Positions 54,104 to 64,000 of a DNA stretch of 64,000 nt are shown here, in pieces. Numbering within the stretch: the stretch's first letter is position 1; every line of letters begins with the position of its first letter. Source of the stretch: Isoetes taiwanensis (lineage: Eukaryota > Streptophyta > Lycopodiopsida > Isoetales > Isoetaceae); contig JAJEKV010000028.1 of NCBI GenBank assembly GCA_021234155.1, positions 12,356,134 to 12,420,133 of the forward strand, in the 5' to 3' direction. The position numbers and the translations under genes were made by a program. The notes beneath the pieces were generated by a model. That model was not told where the DNA came from. It saw only the letters and a list, made by a program, of their open reading frames with translations, and did not search any database.

Positions 54104-56833
54104 ATGGCGATTTTCCCCCAAAAAAATAAACTTTTTCAAGGCCCGTCAGCCCTAAATTCAAATTCTCTTTCGATCCTTCATAATTTCATGCTCCTTCCTG
54201 CTGCTCAAAGGGACGCTCTTCTCTCTCAGTTAAGTGCATTCCACCTTGATCCATCAAAAATTATCAAATTCGGGGATTTTGCTAACCAAGACCCTCTGTC
54301 AAAAGATATGCATCACTTCAGCCATTTCGCTCCGAACTGGGACACTCTTGCTCTGGATCAAAGGGGATCCCAAACTTTACCAAGATTAGATGCAAATGGG
54401 GTACCTTTACCTTTATTTCCACGACCAACACAACCAGTGATCTCGGATGAAGAACTTGCCTCTGAGTTTGAATATCAACAATCAAGAGCCCCCACAAATA
54501 TCCAGCTATTTAGAGGTATTCACCTAAACTCGCCTTTGATTGCTTCCAAAATTGAATCCTTATCCAAGGTTGCTGTTGTTGTCAAAGTGGATTCTGTTGG
54601 GTTAAAAATAGAAAAACTCTGGGACCATCTCTTGAGGCTACACAAGGGCGTTGTCATAAACTCTATCTACTGGTTAAATTTCCCCTACATTATGGTGGAA
54701 TGTGGCTGCTCCAGGACCTCAAACTATTTACTGAAGCTTGGCCTCACTACCTGTGATACATTCCAAGTTTCTTTCCTAAAATGGAATGCCACCCTGCCTT
54801 CGAGCGAATTCAGAAAATATCATATTGCTTCTGTCACTATGAGTGAATTAAGTCCCATTTACTGGAATGAGGATTGCTTCTCCTCCATTTTTAATTCCAT
54901 TGGCACCTACCTTACCACAGAATATTCTTCATTCAAACCTCCCAAATGCTTCATACAGCTAGATATCACCAAAATCATCCCTACTGCCATATCATTCCTG
55001 GACTTCTTTGGAAAGACATCTACCTTACAACTTAGATGGGTAGGTTTACCAAATCATTGCCAGAGTTGTAACTCTAGACATAAGATTGGCATTGAATGTT
55101 TCCTTCCTGACAAGGAAACAAATCATAATGATCCTCAGGAAAAAGGAATTGCTATCTCTGAGCAATCCAAACAAACAGGCATTAACATACCATTTCAAAA
55201 TGCTCCACCTCCTCAAAAAGAATGGAGCAAAGTAAATGGCAGTGCTAGGAGAATTCAGAAACATAGGGAATTCAGGAACTGGGCACAGCAGAAAAATCAT
55301 GATCCCCCCAATAATTCCCAACTACCCTTCAGAACATCAACTTCTGACAGACATATGGGAATTAAGGTTCTAAACAAAGGAATTTCCATCAAGGAAAATC
55401 GACCAGTTGAAGATATGGAAAAGCCAACTATGAAAACCAGGCAGCAAAATGAGGCTACAAAAGTACCATCTCAAGGTGTTCCACAAATAAATAAGGCAAA
55501 CATTGAGCACAACAGAAACATGCTCAATGGCAAAGGCAAGGCACCTCTTCTGCCTCCAAGAATTGATCTCCACAGGACCCTATCAAATATCCTAAAGGAT
55601 TCTAAGAGCAACACCCGCCATCAACACTTATCAAGCAAAACTACTCGAGATATTCCAACTGGAAACAAAAGGGTCTCAGTCTCAACTACATCAATAAACA
55701 TAACTGAGACAGAAGGTTTGAATGGAGTTTCATTAATTAATGAAAAAGGTATTGAATACACTGAAGGAAACATACAGCATGGTTCCACAAGTGCAAATGT
55801 CTTCTCACAAAATATGGTTACCCAGAACAATGAACATGATGCAGATATTGACAGTGACCTCAGTGACATAGAAGTGTCAAACTCTTTTGCCATTCTTGCA
55901 GATATATCAGACGATCCAGATGTTAATAATTATGTAGATGTTATATGCAAAGGTCTCAAATTGCCAACTCCCCATCACACTCAGGCTCCTATTACATCAA
56001 TCATTCACTACATCCCCCCCACCACTACACTCTCACCTGAAATAGAATCTGCAGCCCCCCTCTTGCACGTTGACTATGATATTACCTCACACTCAACTCC
56101 TCATTCATCTAAAACTTCAGCCATTTCCCCTGAGATAGCTCAGCAGCTACAGGAATTAGAGTCAGTTATAGTGGCAGACATATTGTTGGAAAAGATAACA
56201 GACAAGGTGCCAAGATCCCCTGAAAATATGTCAGTTGATCTGAAGGATAGATATGAAAAGGCTAAGGATATATCAAATGTTTGGGAACAAAATTTATGGT
56301 GTGCAGACTACCAAGAGCAAACACAGATATTAGGAGTGCAATGCCAACATGACAAGGAGAAACAAGCAGGCCCTACTCAACATGCATCTTCAGATTCAAC
56401 ACACCTTCAGCAAGTTAATCCCAGGCAAGATCTTTCCATTATAAATGCTGAAGCTAATTTGATGGTTAATAATCCTAATAAAGATAATATTATACCCGAC
56501 TCCATTAACAATACTTCTATGGATACTACTCAACCTGATTGTTGCAAATCAAAATTCTGGCAATGCTCTCACTATGAGAAATTGTCTGTAGACACGGACC
56601 TTGAAGATTCTGACCCTGACAAAGAGAATGCCCTCTCACACCAATTATCAAACACAGATAGACTCTGGGATAATGATATCTACCTGAATTCTCATCAGGA
56701 TAAGACTTCTGTTGATCACTCTATTGCCAAAAAGATCAAAAAGAAAAAAGGGAAACATAATTCTGGTCTGCTCTACAATACCCCTGCAGCTAATACTCGG
56801 CTTAAATCCAAAAAAGCTGCCAGACTCCATTGA
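54104..56833 (+). CDS. LINE ORF1 (nucleic-acid-binding protein)
   Basis: Intact 909-codon ORF from ATG. ORF1 proteins coat LINE RNA. Residues about 110-310 look like the plant DUF4283 domain (IESLSKVAVVVKVDSVGLKI ... DHLLRLHKG ... WLNFPYIMVECGCSRTSNYL). A CCHC-type knuckle follows (LPNHCQSCNSRHKIGIEC, about residues 317-334). The remaining 570 residues are polar, Ser/Asn/Asp-rich, apparently disordered, with a basic end (KKIKKKKGKHN ... RLKSKKAARLH). Plant L1 ORF1 proteins are usually shorter, so the long tail is notable. ORF2's ATG is 33 nt downstream. Confidence 0.9.
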   Translation: MAIFPQKNKLFQGPSALNSNSLSILHNFMLLPAAQRDALLSQLSAFHLDPSKIIKFGDFANQDPLSKDMHHFSHFAPNWDTLALDQRGSQTLPRLDANGVPLPLFPRPTQPVISDEELASEFEYQQSRAPTNIQLFRGIHLNSPLIASKIESLSKVAVVVKVDSVGLKIEKLWDHLLRLHKGVVINSIYWLNFPYIMVECGCSRTSNYLLKLGLTTCDTFQVSFLKWNATLPSSEFRKYHIASVTMSELSPIYWNEDCFSSIFNSIGTYLTTEYSSFKPPKCFIQLDITKIIPTAISFLDFFGKTSTLQLRWVGLPNHCQSCNSRHKIGIECFLPDKETNHNDPQEKGIAISEQSKQTGINIPFQNAPPPQKEWSKVNGSARRIQKHREFRNWAQQKNHDPPNNSQLPFRTSTSDRHMGIKVLNKGISIKENRPVEDMEKPTMKTRQQNEATKVPSQGVPQINKANIEHNRNMLNGKGKAPLLPPRIDLHRTLSNILKDSKSNTRHQHLSSKTTRDIPTGNKRVSVSTTSINITETEGLNGVSLINEKGIEYTEGNIQHGSTSANVFSQNMVTQNNEHDADIDSDLSDIEVSNSFAILADISDDPDVNNYVDVICKGLKLPTPHHTQAPITSIIHYIPPTTTLSPEIESAAPLLHVDYDITSHSTPHSSKTSAISPEIAQQLQELESVIVADILLEKITDKVPRSPENMSVDLKDRYEKAKDISNVWEQNLWCADYQEQTQILGVQCQHDKEKQAGPTQHASSDSTHLQQVNPRQDLSIINAEANLMVNNPNKDNIIPDSINNTSMDTTQPDCCKSKFWQCSHYEKLSVDTDLEDSDPDKENALSHQLSNTDRLWDNDIYLNSHQDKTSVDHSIAKKIKKKKGKHNSGLLYNTPAANTRLKSKKAARLH

Positions 56834-56866
56834 TTCCCCCCTAGGTTGCCTTTGCCTAATTTATTC

Positions 56867-59800
56867 ATGAAGATCCTTAGTTGGAATCTAAGAGGCATAA
56901 AGGGCCCACTGAAAAGGAGAAGAGCCATCTCCCAAATTAGGAGTTATGATGCAGACATCATTCTGCTTCAGGAGCTAAGGCTCCCCAGCTTTGAGTGCTC
57001 CAATCTCTCAGATTGGATTGGTCCAGGTTTTTCCTCCACATGGATTGAAGCTACTGGAACCTCAGGAGGGCTCTGCATTATTTGGAGACACCTAACTCAT
57101 ATCTCTGTCTACACTAGCCCTTGCAGATCATGGCAATCAGTTATATTTAAACATAATGACTCCAAATTTGGTGTGATAAATGTTTATGCCTCTATTGAAT
57201 CGAGATCCAGAGCTAACACCTGGCTTAATGTAAACAATTACATTGCATCTCAGGATTGTGATACCTGGATTATGGCAGGGGACTTTAATAACACCCCTAC
57301 ATGGGATTTGAAAATTGGGAAAAATCTCAACATGTCCTCTGTTGAAAGAACTCAATGGGATCAAATGCTGGACAGCCATTTTCTTCAGCACATCCCATCT
57401 TCCACCTCAGTCTACACATGGTCTAATAAGCAAGAAGGGAGGAACAGAGTCTATTGTGCACTTGACAGGTTTTACATAAACAACACTTATAATGAGATTT
57501 GGAATAATTGTCTAGTGTACAGTGATGAGTGTACTTCAATATCTGATCACCAGCCTCAGTTCTTTACAACCAATCTTATGCTCTCCATCAAAAGACATGG
57601 TAATACACCCTTTAAATTGAACTGCAGCCTCCTAGATTCTGAATCCTTCTGTACAGATTACATTGCATACTATGCCACTCTTCCCAAGGTCAGGTCCACA
57701 AATTCTATGAGAACCTTTTATGCCAATATCAAAAATTCTAAGGCCTGGATTAAACAATGGTCAAAGAACTTTCATGAGACCAAGCAGGCAGAAAAGAAAT
57801 CTTATCTGCAGGAAATGAAGGAGGTTAGGATCAATCTGCAAAATGACCCCTTCAATATTGAGCTTCATAGAAAAGAAGGAAGTCTAGAAATGGTAATTAA
57901 AACCATTGAAGAGCTAGAAGCTAAAGGTGCATCTATCAGGTGTAAACTTAAATACTTATCTAACATGGATCATGGAAACTCAAGGTTCTTCTACAAAGTT
58001 GCTAAGTCTAGGCTTATGAAAAGTCAACTTATCTCAGTCAATGATGGAAATGATAACACCATTACAGATCAAAAAGAAATTTCCAACTTCTTCTGCTCGA
58101 ACTATGCTAATATTTTTTCCCAACCCTCAGACAATCAAGTCCAGATTGCAGAAGCTAAATCTTTTACTGATTTGATTGAAACTAATGGTTTACAAAGTAA
58201 CATTGCCATGACCCCTGCAATGGAGGCAATTCCAAATGTTGAGGAGATTTTTTCCACCCTAAAAAGTCTTGCAAAAGGTAAAAGTCCAGGTCCTGATGGG
58301 CTACCCCCAGAATTTTTTATTAGATTTTGGGAAATTCTCAAAGATGACTTTGTGCATATGATCAAAGGCTTCTGGAATTCGAATCACCTTCATCCTTCTC
58401 TTTCATCTGGCCTTATTACACTAATTCCCAAGGTTGACAATCCTCAATCCTTCTCCGAATGGAGGCCTATTTCTCTGACAAACTCCACTTATAAGGTGTG
58501 TGCCAAAATCATAGCCAACAGGATCAAATCTCATCTCCAAGATGTTATTAGCTTGAATCAATCTGCCTTCCTCCCCAACAGATTCATCCTAGATAACTAC
58601 ATTGCAGCCATGGAAGGAATGCACTGGAATAATCTTACTAAGCAAAACTGTATTCTGCTCAAGCTAGATTTCTCCAAAGCTTTTGACACTGTTAGGTGGA
58701 ACTTTTTGGAATTTTCTCTTCAAAAGCTTGGCTTCAGTGAAAAGATTATTAAGCTTATTTTGGGCCTAAACTCCAGATCTCAATCAACTGTCCTTGTCAA
58801 TGGTTCCCCAGGCTATTTTTTCCCTCTTGCTCGAGGGGTGAGGCAGGGATGTCCACTAGCACCTTATCTCTTTCTGGCTGTAGCAGAGATGTTAACTAGA
58901 GTGATCAATTATCATCAATCTATGGGGACTATTGTTGGTCTGAATCTTCCAGACAATACAACCAATCTGTCTATTCTTCAATATGCATGACTCGCGTTCG
59001 ACTTTCTCAAAAATGATCCTAGCATCATTGCCAATTTTCTCCATATCATTCACATCTTTGGAGCTGCCTCTGGCATACAGCTGAATCTAAATAAATGTAC
59101 TATCATTGGAGACATGAACACTGATAGCATTGCTGGTATCAAATGCATTAGATCAACTGAGACTACTAGCCTTTTAGGTATGCCTCTGTCTCTCAATCCC
59201 AGTTTAAAAGAGTTATGGTCTCCTATAGTTGCAAAAATTAGAAAGAAATTAGGCAACTATGGCAATTGTCTCTCTCTGGCAGGGAGAACAATAATTGCAA
59301 ATTCAGTCATTGCTGCTTCTCATATCTATTATTCCTCAGCTCTCTTGGCTCCCAAAGGCATTTATCAGCAAATTGAAAGAATTGTGAGAAATTTTATCTG
59401 GAAGAATCATCACATGGTTAACTGGAACACTATCACCAGAAGCAAGATACAAGGTGGCCTGGGCTGCAAAAATTTGACCCTTCAGGGTTTTGCATTAGCT
59501 GGAAAATACATTTGGAAAACTCTTTTCAATCATAACAACCCAGCCATGGTCTTCATCAAATATTGGTTATCCTGCAGTCACCCCAAAGGGCATCCTTCGA
59601 TCAGACATAGTTTGCCTTCTTCAGCTTTCACAACTTTGAAACCTGCCCCTAATACTTCCCCTCTAATGAGAAGTTTCATTCTGGCTTGGAACAGGGTTCA
59701 CAAAACCTTTGATAATTCTGCTATTGAGAACAGTCACTCTAATACAAGTTTATTCTGGAATCCTAATTTCTCCAGGGATAATTCCACTCCTTTGGCCATA

Positions 59801-60685
59801 AACCATCCAAAGATATATAAAAAGTGGATGTCCTATGGAATATTACATCTGGGTGATCTCTGGGATCACACAAGGTGGATATCATGGACCAATCTGAAAA
59901 ATCGAATTAGAGGCAGTTCTTCAGATAAAATTGTGTACAGATTCATCATGCAAAAAGTTGGCAATGTTAATATCCAACAAAATCCTATCACTGCCCAATG
60001 GACTCTGTGTAGCAAAACCAATTACAAGGTATCCAAGGTTTATACTCTTTTAAATAAGCCTAACATTCCTTCCAAATCTAAGCTCTATTGGGATCTTTCA
60101 GATGACACTGAATTAAGATTATTCAAAAATATTTGGCTTTCCTACTTGCCCCCCAAAATTTCTTATTTTGCGTGGTTACTTGCAAATAAGAGTGTGCCAT
60201 GTCTAGAGACTATCTCAAGGCACTCCAATTCTGCAACCACTCCAGTTCATCCCTATTGCCCTCTTGGATGTAGATATGTTGAATCTATGGAGCACATATT
60301 TGGCTGCGTAAAGCTCACTACTTTTTGGACATGGTTTGAAGATACCTTTCACATAAGTTGTCCTGCTACTTTACTGGAATTTTTGATGAATGATGATGCT
60401 TATAAGAATACTTTGTGTTGCATTGCATTATGGAATGTTTGGAAGCATAGAAACAGATGCCAGTATGGAGGAAAACAAATATCTATGTTCTGGATCAAAT
60501 CACAAGTTATATATGATATTGAGATGGTTGCCACCAGTCAAAAACACTTGCACAAAGATGACATGGACACAAAATGGTTAAATATAGGTCAATTTATAGG
60601 GGCTCATAGACTGTTCAAACTAAATTGTCATGATTTACTTACTGACACTCATTGTACTTCTCCTAGATTACATGGGGAGCCTTAG
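56867..60685 (+). pseudogene. LINE ORF2 (AP endonuclease, reverse transcriptase, zf-RVT) with one stop
   Basis: It nicks target DNA and reverse-transcribes LINE RNA. From ATG 56867 (MKILSWNLRGIKG): endonuclease motifs LLQELRLP, MAGDFNNTP, ISDHQPQ; RT motifs GKSPGPDGLPPEFF, WRPISLTNSTYKV, LDFSKAFDTVRWNFL, 'GVRQGCPLAPYLFLAVAEML'. The frame then reads LQYA followed by TGA (58988-58990) where the catalytic YADD box is expected. It reopens in the same frame (FLKNDPSIIANFLHI) and continues to 60685 with a zf-RVT (YLPPKISYFAWLL ... CPLGCRYVESMEHIFGC). Without that stop region it would be 1272 codons. Loss of both catalytic Asp makes this copy inactive. Confidence 0.93.
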
Positions 60686-61154
60686 CAGAGACTTTGGCAC
60701 TTCAGTGGAGCCTGCAGAATACAGACTTTTCCCAGGGCAGAGGCTGGTACATGACATTCAATATACATATGACATGTGGACAGGCACAGTTAGAGGCATC
60801 ACAAATATAGACATAATTAGCATACCTGATGAAGAATTAGATTGGGCTATGGAGTTCTGCAGAAGCACATACCTTATGCATGAGATATGGTGGTTTATGG
60901 AGATTAACAGTAGAAGAATGACAAATCAGCAGTTTGAGTATTACAGGGAATGCTACTACCATCATAGGGGACTGGCAGATGCATATGGCACTCTAATAAT
61001 TCTGATGTCAACTACCAATGCTGACAGGCTGATCACTGAGCTAAACTGGGGAAATGGCAGAACCCTTATACTTCAACCAAACTTCCGAGCTCACTATGAC
61101 TTCCTACACACATATCACTTTCACACAAACTACCTTAGCCTTCCAAATCAGTGA
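60672..61154 (+). CDS. LINE ORF3, unknown protein overlapping the ORF2 end
   Basis: Intact 160-codon ORF from ATG 60672; the first 14 nt overlap the end of ORF2, whose TAG is 60683-60685. It reads MGSLSRDFGTSVEPAEYRLF, PGQRLVHDIQYTYDMW, IPDEELDWAMEFCRSTYLMH, EIWWFMEINSRRM, YRECYYHHRGLADAYGTLII and ends HTNYLSLPNQ. It is rich in Trp/Tyr/His with helical Glu/Arg segments; no family recognised. It lies inside the LINE (before the poly(A)). The overlap resembles stop-start coupled translation. Known plant L1s normally end with ORF2, some with an RNase H. It could also be a captured host piece. Confidence 0.65.
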   Translation: MGSLSRDFGTSVEPAEYRLFPGQRLVHDIQYTYDMWTGTVRGITNIDIISIPDEELDWAMEFCRSTYLMHEIWWFMEINSRRMTNQQFEYYRECYYHHRGLADAYGTLIILMSTTNADRLITELNWGNGRTLILQPNFRAHYDFLHTYHFHTNYLSLPNQ

Positions 61155-61449
61155 CCTGCATATAAAATCTACAGCTTATTAACATTTACTTTTTCTCTGC
61201 AGGAATTGTTCACTCATGCTGCTTACACTCTTAGAGGCAGCACAGCATATTTCTCATCTTCTATTTCAATTCACTACTGATTTTGTTACTATTCTGCAAA
61301 TTACATTGCTACTATTATGTGCTTACAGCAGCACTTATTTCTTTTGTGTTCATCTGATAGCTTTTACTAGTTTGAGTAGCCTATCTATAAAGGTTTACTC
61401 AATATGTTGTACCTTTTTCTATAATTAATGAAAAAAACCCCATTCACTC
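61155..61449 (+). other. LINE 3' UTR
   Basis: T-rich non-coding sequence between ORF3 and the poly(A) run, with AATTAATGAAAAAA near the end as a possible polyadenylation context. Confidence 0.7.
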
Positions 61450-61547
61450 AAAAAAAAAAAAAAAATAATTCTAAGTTACTCTTTTGGATGTACCAAGGCA
61501 CCTATTAACCTATGACATATGCTTACTTCAGACTTTTCTAATCCATT

Positions 61548-61615
61548 GGTCTCATGGTGTGCGCTGGGAGGCAAAACCAAAACTTGATTTTGGGTCTGGG
61601 CACATACCGTGAGAC
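61548..61615. repeat. Near-palindromic hairpin unit, copy 2
   Basis: GGTCTCATGGTGTGCGCTGG ... GGGCACATACCGTGAGAC with inner AAAACCAAAAC/TTTTGGGTC. It lies in the retrotransposon leader upstream of the H3-like ORF. Confidence 0.9.
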
Positions 61616-61759
61616 ATTTGGCATTTTTGACTAAATTATATGATTTCTAGGCATATTCTTAGGGGTATAACATACAGATCTGATTAATTCTTCCCTTAAA
61701 ACTTGATTTAGCATGTTAGTTTGTTAAAATTCATCATGTTTCAAGGTGATTATGGCCAT

Positions 61760-61827
61760 GTCTCACGGTGTGCGCTGGGAGTCAAAACCAAATTTTGGTT
61801 TTTGGCCTGGGCGCATACCGTGAGACC
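61760..61827. repeat. Near-palindromic hairpin unit, copy 1
   Basis: TGTCTCACGGTGTGCGCTGG ... TGGGCGCATACCGTGAGACC with inner AAAACCAAATTTTGGTTTTT. First of the four units after the 5' LTR. Confidence 0.9.
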
Positions 61828-62019
61828 TTGCTACTTTTGGTCAAATTTTATTCAACTTTTTTTTAGTTTTCCTAGTTCCAATTCTCCTAACTGTTACTAG
61901 CTTAGCATAATTACAAAAATAAGAAAAAAATTTCCCACTTTTTCGAGGTTCGAGAATCCTACTAAGTTAGTACTACTGGGAGCATGGTCAGTGCTTTGCT
62001 CTTGGTCACCAAGAACATA

Positions 62020-62031
62020 GCTTTGATACCA
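62020..62031 (-). promoter_or_regulatory. Primer binding site (tRNA-Met type)
   Basis: Minus strand TGGTATCAAAGC stands one base after the LTR end. It matches the common plant primer site TGGTATCAGAGC except one base. It fixes element orientation and the 5' LTR. Confidence 0.88.
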
Positions 62032-62032
62032 C

Positions 62033-63629
62033 TGTGACGTCCCCTACTCATATACGGTGCACTCATCGTATACAAACAGGAGTTCATCCCCCATACCAGC
62101 TCCATACTGATGCAGGGCCCTCCACGTGTCACTGCAACCTTGATGAGTTCTAGTGGGGAGAATGAAGGGGTCATTTTACCCTGTCTCCCTCAGGGCCTAC
62201 CTAGCTGCGGAAGCGTAAACATGCATGTCAGTATACAACAACAACATCACATAACCATCTCAAAGGATGGCTTCATCACATATCTGCATAGAACAAGATC
62301 AGTACATCACATGACGAGATCCTACCCAGGGCTCAGACTCAAAGGGGATGACCGACGGCTTGGGTCTCCAGAGGTCATTGCAGACAGAATTCATGGCAAT
62401 GAATTTGGCTGGCATAAGAACATAGCTTAGGGTAGTCCACTCCATCCGCCCCTCCTGTACACACTTTGCAGAGTGGCTTGATAGGTATTGGGGCTGGACC
62501 GTAGCCTGCCGGGTACATAGCCAAGAGGGCTACTGCTGGGTTGCATCTCCCCAGCCCCAATGAGGCAGGAGGAAGGTCGCCCTCCCTCCAGAGGATTCCA
62601 TGCTCAACACAGGTGGCTAGAGGGCCACTGCCCTTATTCGACTTGAACCCAATGGAGAGTGACGCATCACTCTATGGGTGTCGAGCCCATGCCTTGCCCA
62701 CACGCAGTGACAAGGCATTAGACCTAGCTCACTAGAATCCCTGGTAGGCTTTACACACCAGAGGGACTGATCTGTGTTGGGACAAGTACCTCCTTATTCT
62801 GCCGGTCCGGCCCCTCCACATTCAACCCGGTGGGCTCTTGTGTACAGGCCGCATTTACAGTGTGCTAAAGAGGCTAGCTAGGAGCATCAACTACCAGGCT
62901 TTAAGGCCTCTACCCCCCTTCCCAATACAATGAGTCCACAGAGATATATCATCCATACATATCACAGAAGAACTAAAGAACAAGATCTAATCTAAATCAC
63001 AGAGTTAGGTTTTTTAGTTAGGGCTCGATATCTAGGGATCTAGATGGCTGCTATGGGCAATTTAATAGGCTAAACCTACTTATTTAATGACTGGAAGGCG
63101 GTTTAGACTATTAAATTGACAAAATACCTGATCCTTGGCTCGCTCCTCCTGCTCTGAACTCGACCATCCTGCTGAACTGCTAGAAGATGAGCTAGAAGGG
63201 GGAAACTGATGAGCTAGATCGCTCAGACAGAGTTTGAGAGGCAGGTTTGGCTCCTGGAGTAAGCTAAACAGAGACCTAGAATGCTATGGGCGAAAATAGC
63301 AAGTTAGGGTTTCCCTTACCTAAATAGACAAGGGGTTAGGGCTAGGGTTTCCCATTATCCCTTTAAGCATGTGGGATAATTGGGTATGGCCCACTTGCCT
63401 TTATTAACTAGGTGGCATAAAGTATCCACATGGGTAAGTGTGTACGCTTGGATAAATGTGCACATGGGTAAATGTGCACATAAATAAATGCACACACCTT
63501 GCAAGTTGCCCCCTAGGGTGCTACTTGCTTGGCTACACGTCGGCGTACACGTCAGTCGGGATGGCGTGTACGCGTGACGAGGCAGTACAGTATATGTCCT
63601 GCGACCGTATACTGTGCTGGAATGTCACA
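62033..63629 (-). repeat. 5' LTR, full length (about 1.6 kb)
   Basis: On the minus strand it begins TGTGACATTCCAGC at 63629 and ends GGGGACGTCACA at 62033. Terminal TGTGAC/GTCACA are inverted. 62033-63201 is shared with the other LTR; 63202-63629 exists only here. The ORFs printed inside are not genes. Confidence 0.9.
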
Positions 63630-63634
63630 AGAGC
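63630..63634. repeat. 5-bp target duplication AGAGC, right
   Basis: Matches 49396-49400 exactly. Confidence 0.9.
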
Positions 63635-64000
63635 CCACACAATATCTTTTATTTGCCATGCATAAGCTTTAAATTGGCAAAATCAATTATAGCTTCTAGC
63701 ATAAACAAAATCCAAGGGCATAACTTTTTGAAGCGGTAGTGTCTCTGGAATCAAAGGAAGAGAAGCACGATCTGTCCTCCTAATAGAGTTGCAAAATACC
63801 CACAGATCAACAATTTTTACTGCTAGTAAACTTGATATGGCATAAGAATGCATGCTGTATACCTGAGCTGGGCCAAAATTTGTAGTAGCTATGCTGCTAG
63901 ACCACTGCTATACCACAACCAAATTGCTTCCTTATTTCCAATCAGAGCAAGAAAATCAACTATGTATGAAGCTTTGCTGTTTTCCGGGCGAATTGTTGCC
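63635..64000. other. Host flank, nothing recognised
   Basis: AT-rich, no supported frame. It should be continuous with the sequence left of 49396 before insertion. Confidence 0.5.

Larger units (their letters stand above)
53459..61466 (+). mobile_element. Full-length L1-type plant LINE
   Basis: It is bounded by a 13-bp duplication and ends in A16 (61450-61465). It contains a leader with a short ORF, ORF1, ORF2 (endonuclease, RT, zf-RVT) and an extra ORF3. Length about 8.0 kb, long for a plant L1. No 5' truncation is evident. It sits in reverse orientation to the host retrotransposon. Confidence 0.95.
49401..63629 (-). mobile_element. LTR retrotransposon encoding a histone H3-like protein, nested by a LINE
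   Basis: Direct repeats 49401-50570 and 62033-63201 are LTRs (about two dozen differences by eye over 1.17 kb). On the minus strand the 5' LTR is 63629-62033, beginning TGTGACATTCC and ending GGGGACGTCACA. A primer site TGGTATCAAAGC (62031-62020) follows. The order then is leader, LINE insertion, H3-like ORF, short ORF, partial gag, truncated 3' LTR. AGAGC flanks both ends. Pol is absent: a deletion joins the middle of gag to the inside of the 3' LTR. The gag core is of Ty3/Gypsy type, but without RT the superfamily is inferred. It is non-autonomous in its present form. Confidence 0.93.

Noticed and set aside
1-64000. CRISPR arrays, operons, bacterial-type promoters
   Set aside because: The window is plant nuclear DNA; tandem repeats found have no spacer-repeat structure.

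Overview
The window is nuclear DNA of a land plant. The evidence is GT-AG split gene remains, a CCCTAAA interstitial telomere run, PPR, U-box/ARM, LRR and PRELI fragments of plant type, a plant-type LINE with a DUF4283-like ORF1, Helitrons with a hairpin plus CTAG terminus, and a CACTA-type terminus. The density of decayed gene fragments and nested transposons suggests a large, repeat-rich genome. A fern or other non-flowering plant is my guess, by inference only. I see no clearly intact host gene; almost everything readable is a transposon or a broken gene copy.

Layout. 1-2.5 kb: a broken minus-strand gene of an unrecognised, transposon-like family. 2.7-4.8 kb: an intron-bearing pseudogene of the large RPA subunit (RPA70). 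5.1-14.75 kb: probable remains of a minus-strand CACTA-like element. It holds a multi-exon transposase-like gene, a captured pseudokinase-like gene, subterminal palindromes, a 1-kb purine tract and flanking 90-bp modules. 14.75-17.4 kb: mostly unassigned. 17.4-22.4 kb: a mosaic of fragments from at least seven host genes (cyclophilin, aldo-keto reductase, NHX-type antiporter, cullin, PPR, LRR kinase, PRELI protein), with a MITE inside the cyclophilin piece. 22.9-27.2 kb: short repeats. 28.3-31.6 kb: a 5'-truncated Ty3/Gypsy element. 31.9-33.1 kb: a second kinase-like relic. 33.5-37.9 kb: a dead Helitron Rep-helicase gene, followed by more captured fragments (HSP90, LRR, U-box/ARM and an unknown coiled gene present as an inverted pair) and two Helitron 3' ends of one family, at 42.5 and 47.9 kb.

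The most remarkable region is 49,396-63,634. An LTR retrotransposon on the minus strand spans 49,401-63,629, with a 5-bp duplication AGAGC on both sides, a 1.6-kb 5' LTR, a tRNA-Met-type primer site, and a 3' LTR truncated by an internal deletion that also removed pol and part of gag. Its first ORF (414 aa) has an H3-like N-terminus, a long charged middle and a C-terminal histone H3 fold with CENH3-like residues. Four copies of a roughly 70-bp near-palindrome flank this ORF, two on each side. An 8-kb LINE (53,459-61,466, 13-bp duplication, poly(A)) later inserted into the 5' leader. The LINE has a large ORF1, an ORF2 with a single stop exactly at the RT active site, and an intact extra ORF3 that overlaps the end of ORF2 by 14 nt.

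The elements are nested in time: first the LTR element, then the LINE inside it. The gene-fragment mosaics are best explained as transposon capture or repair-mediated shuffling. No gene here appears to work with a neighbour in an operon-like sense.
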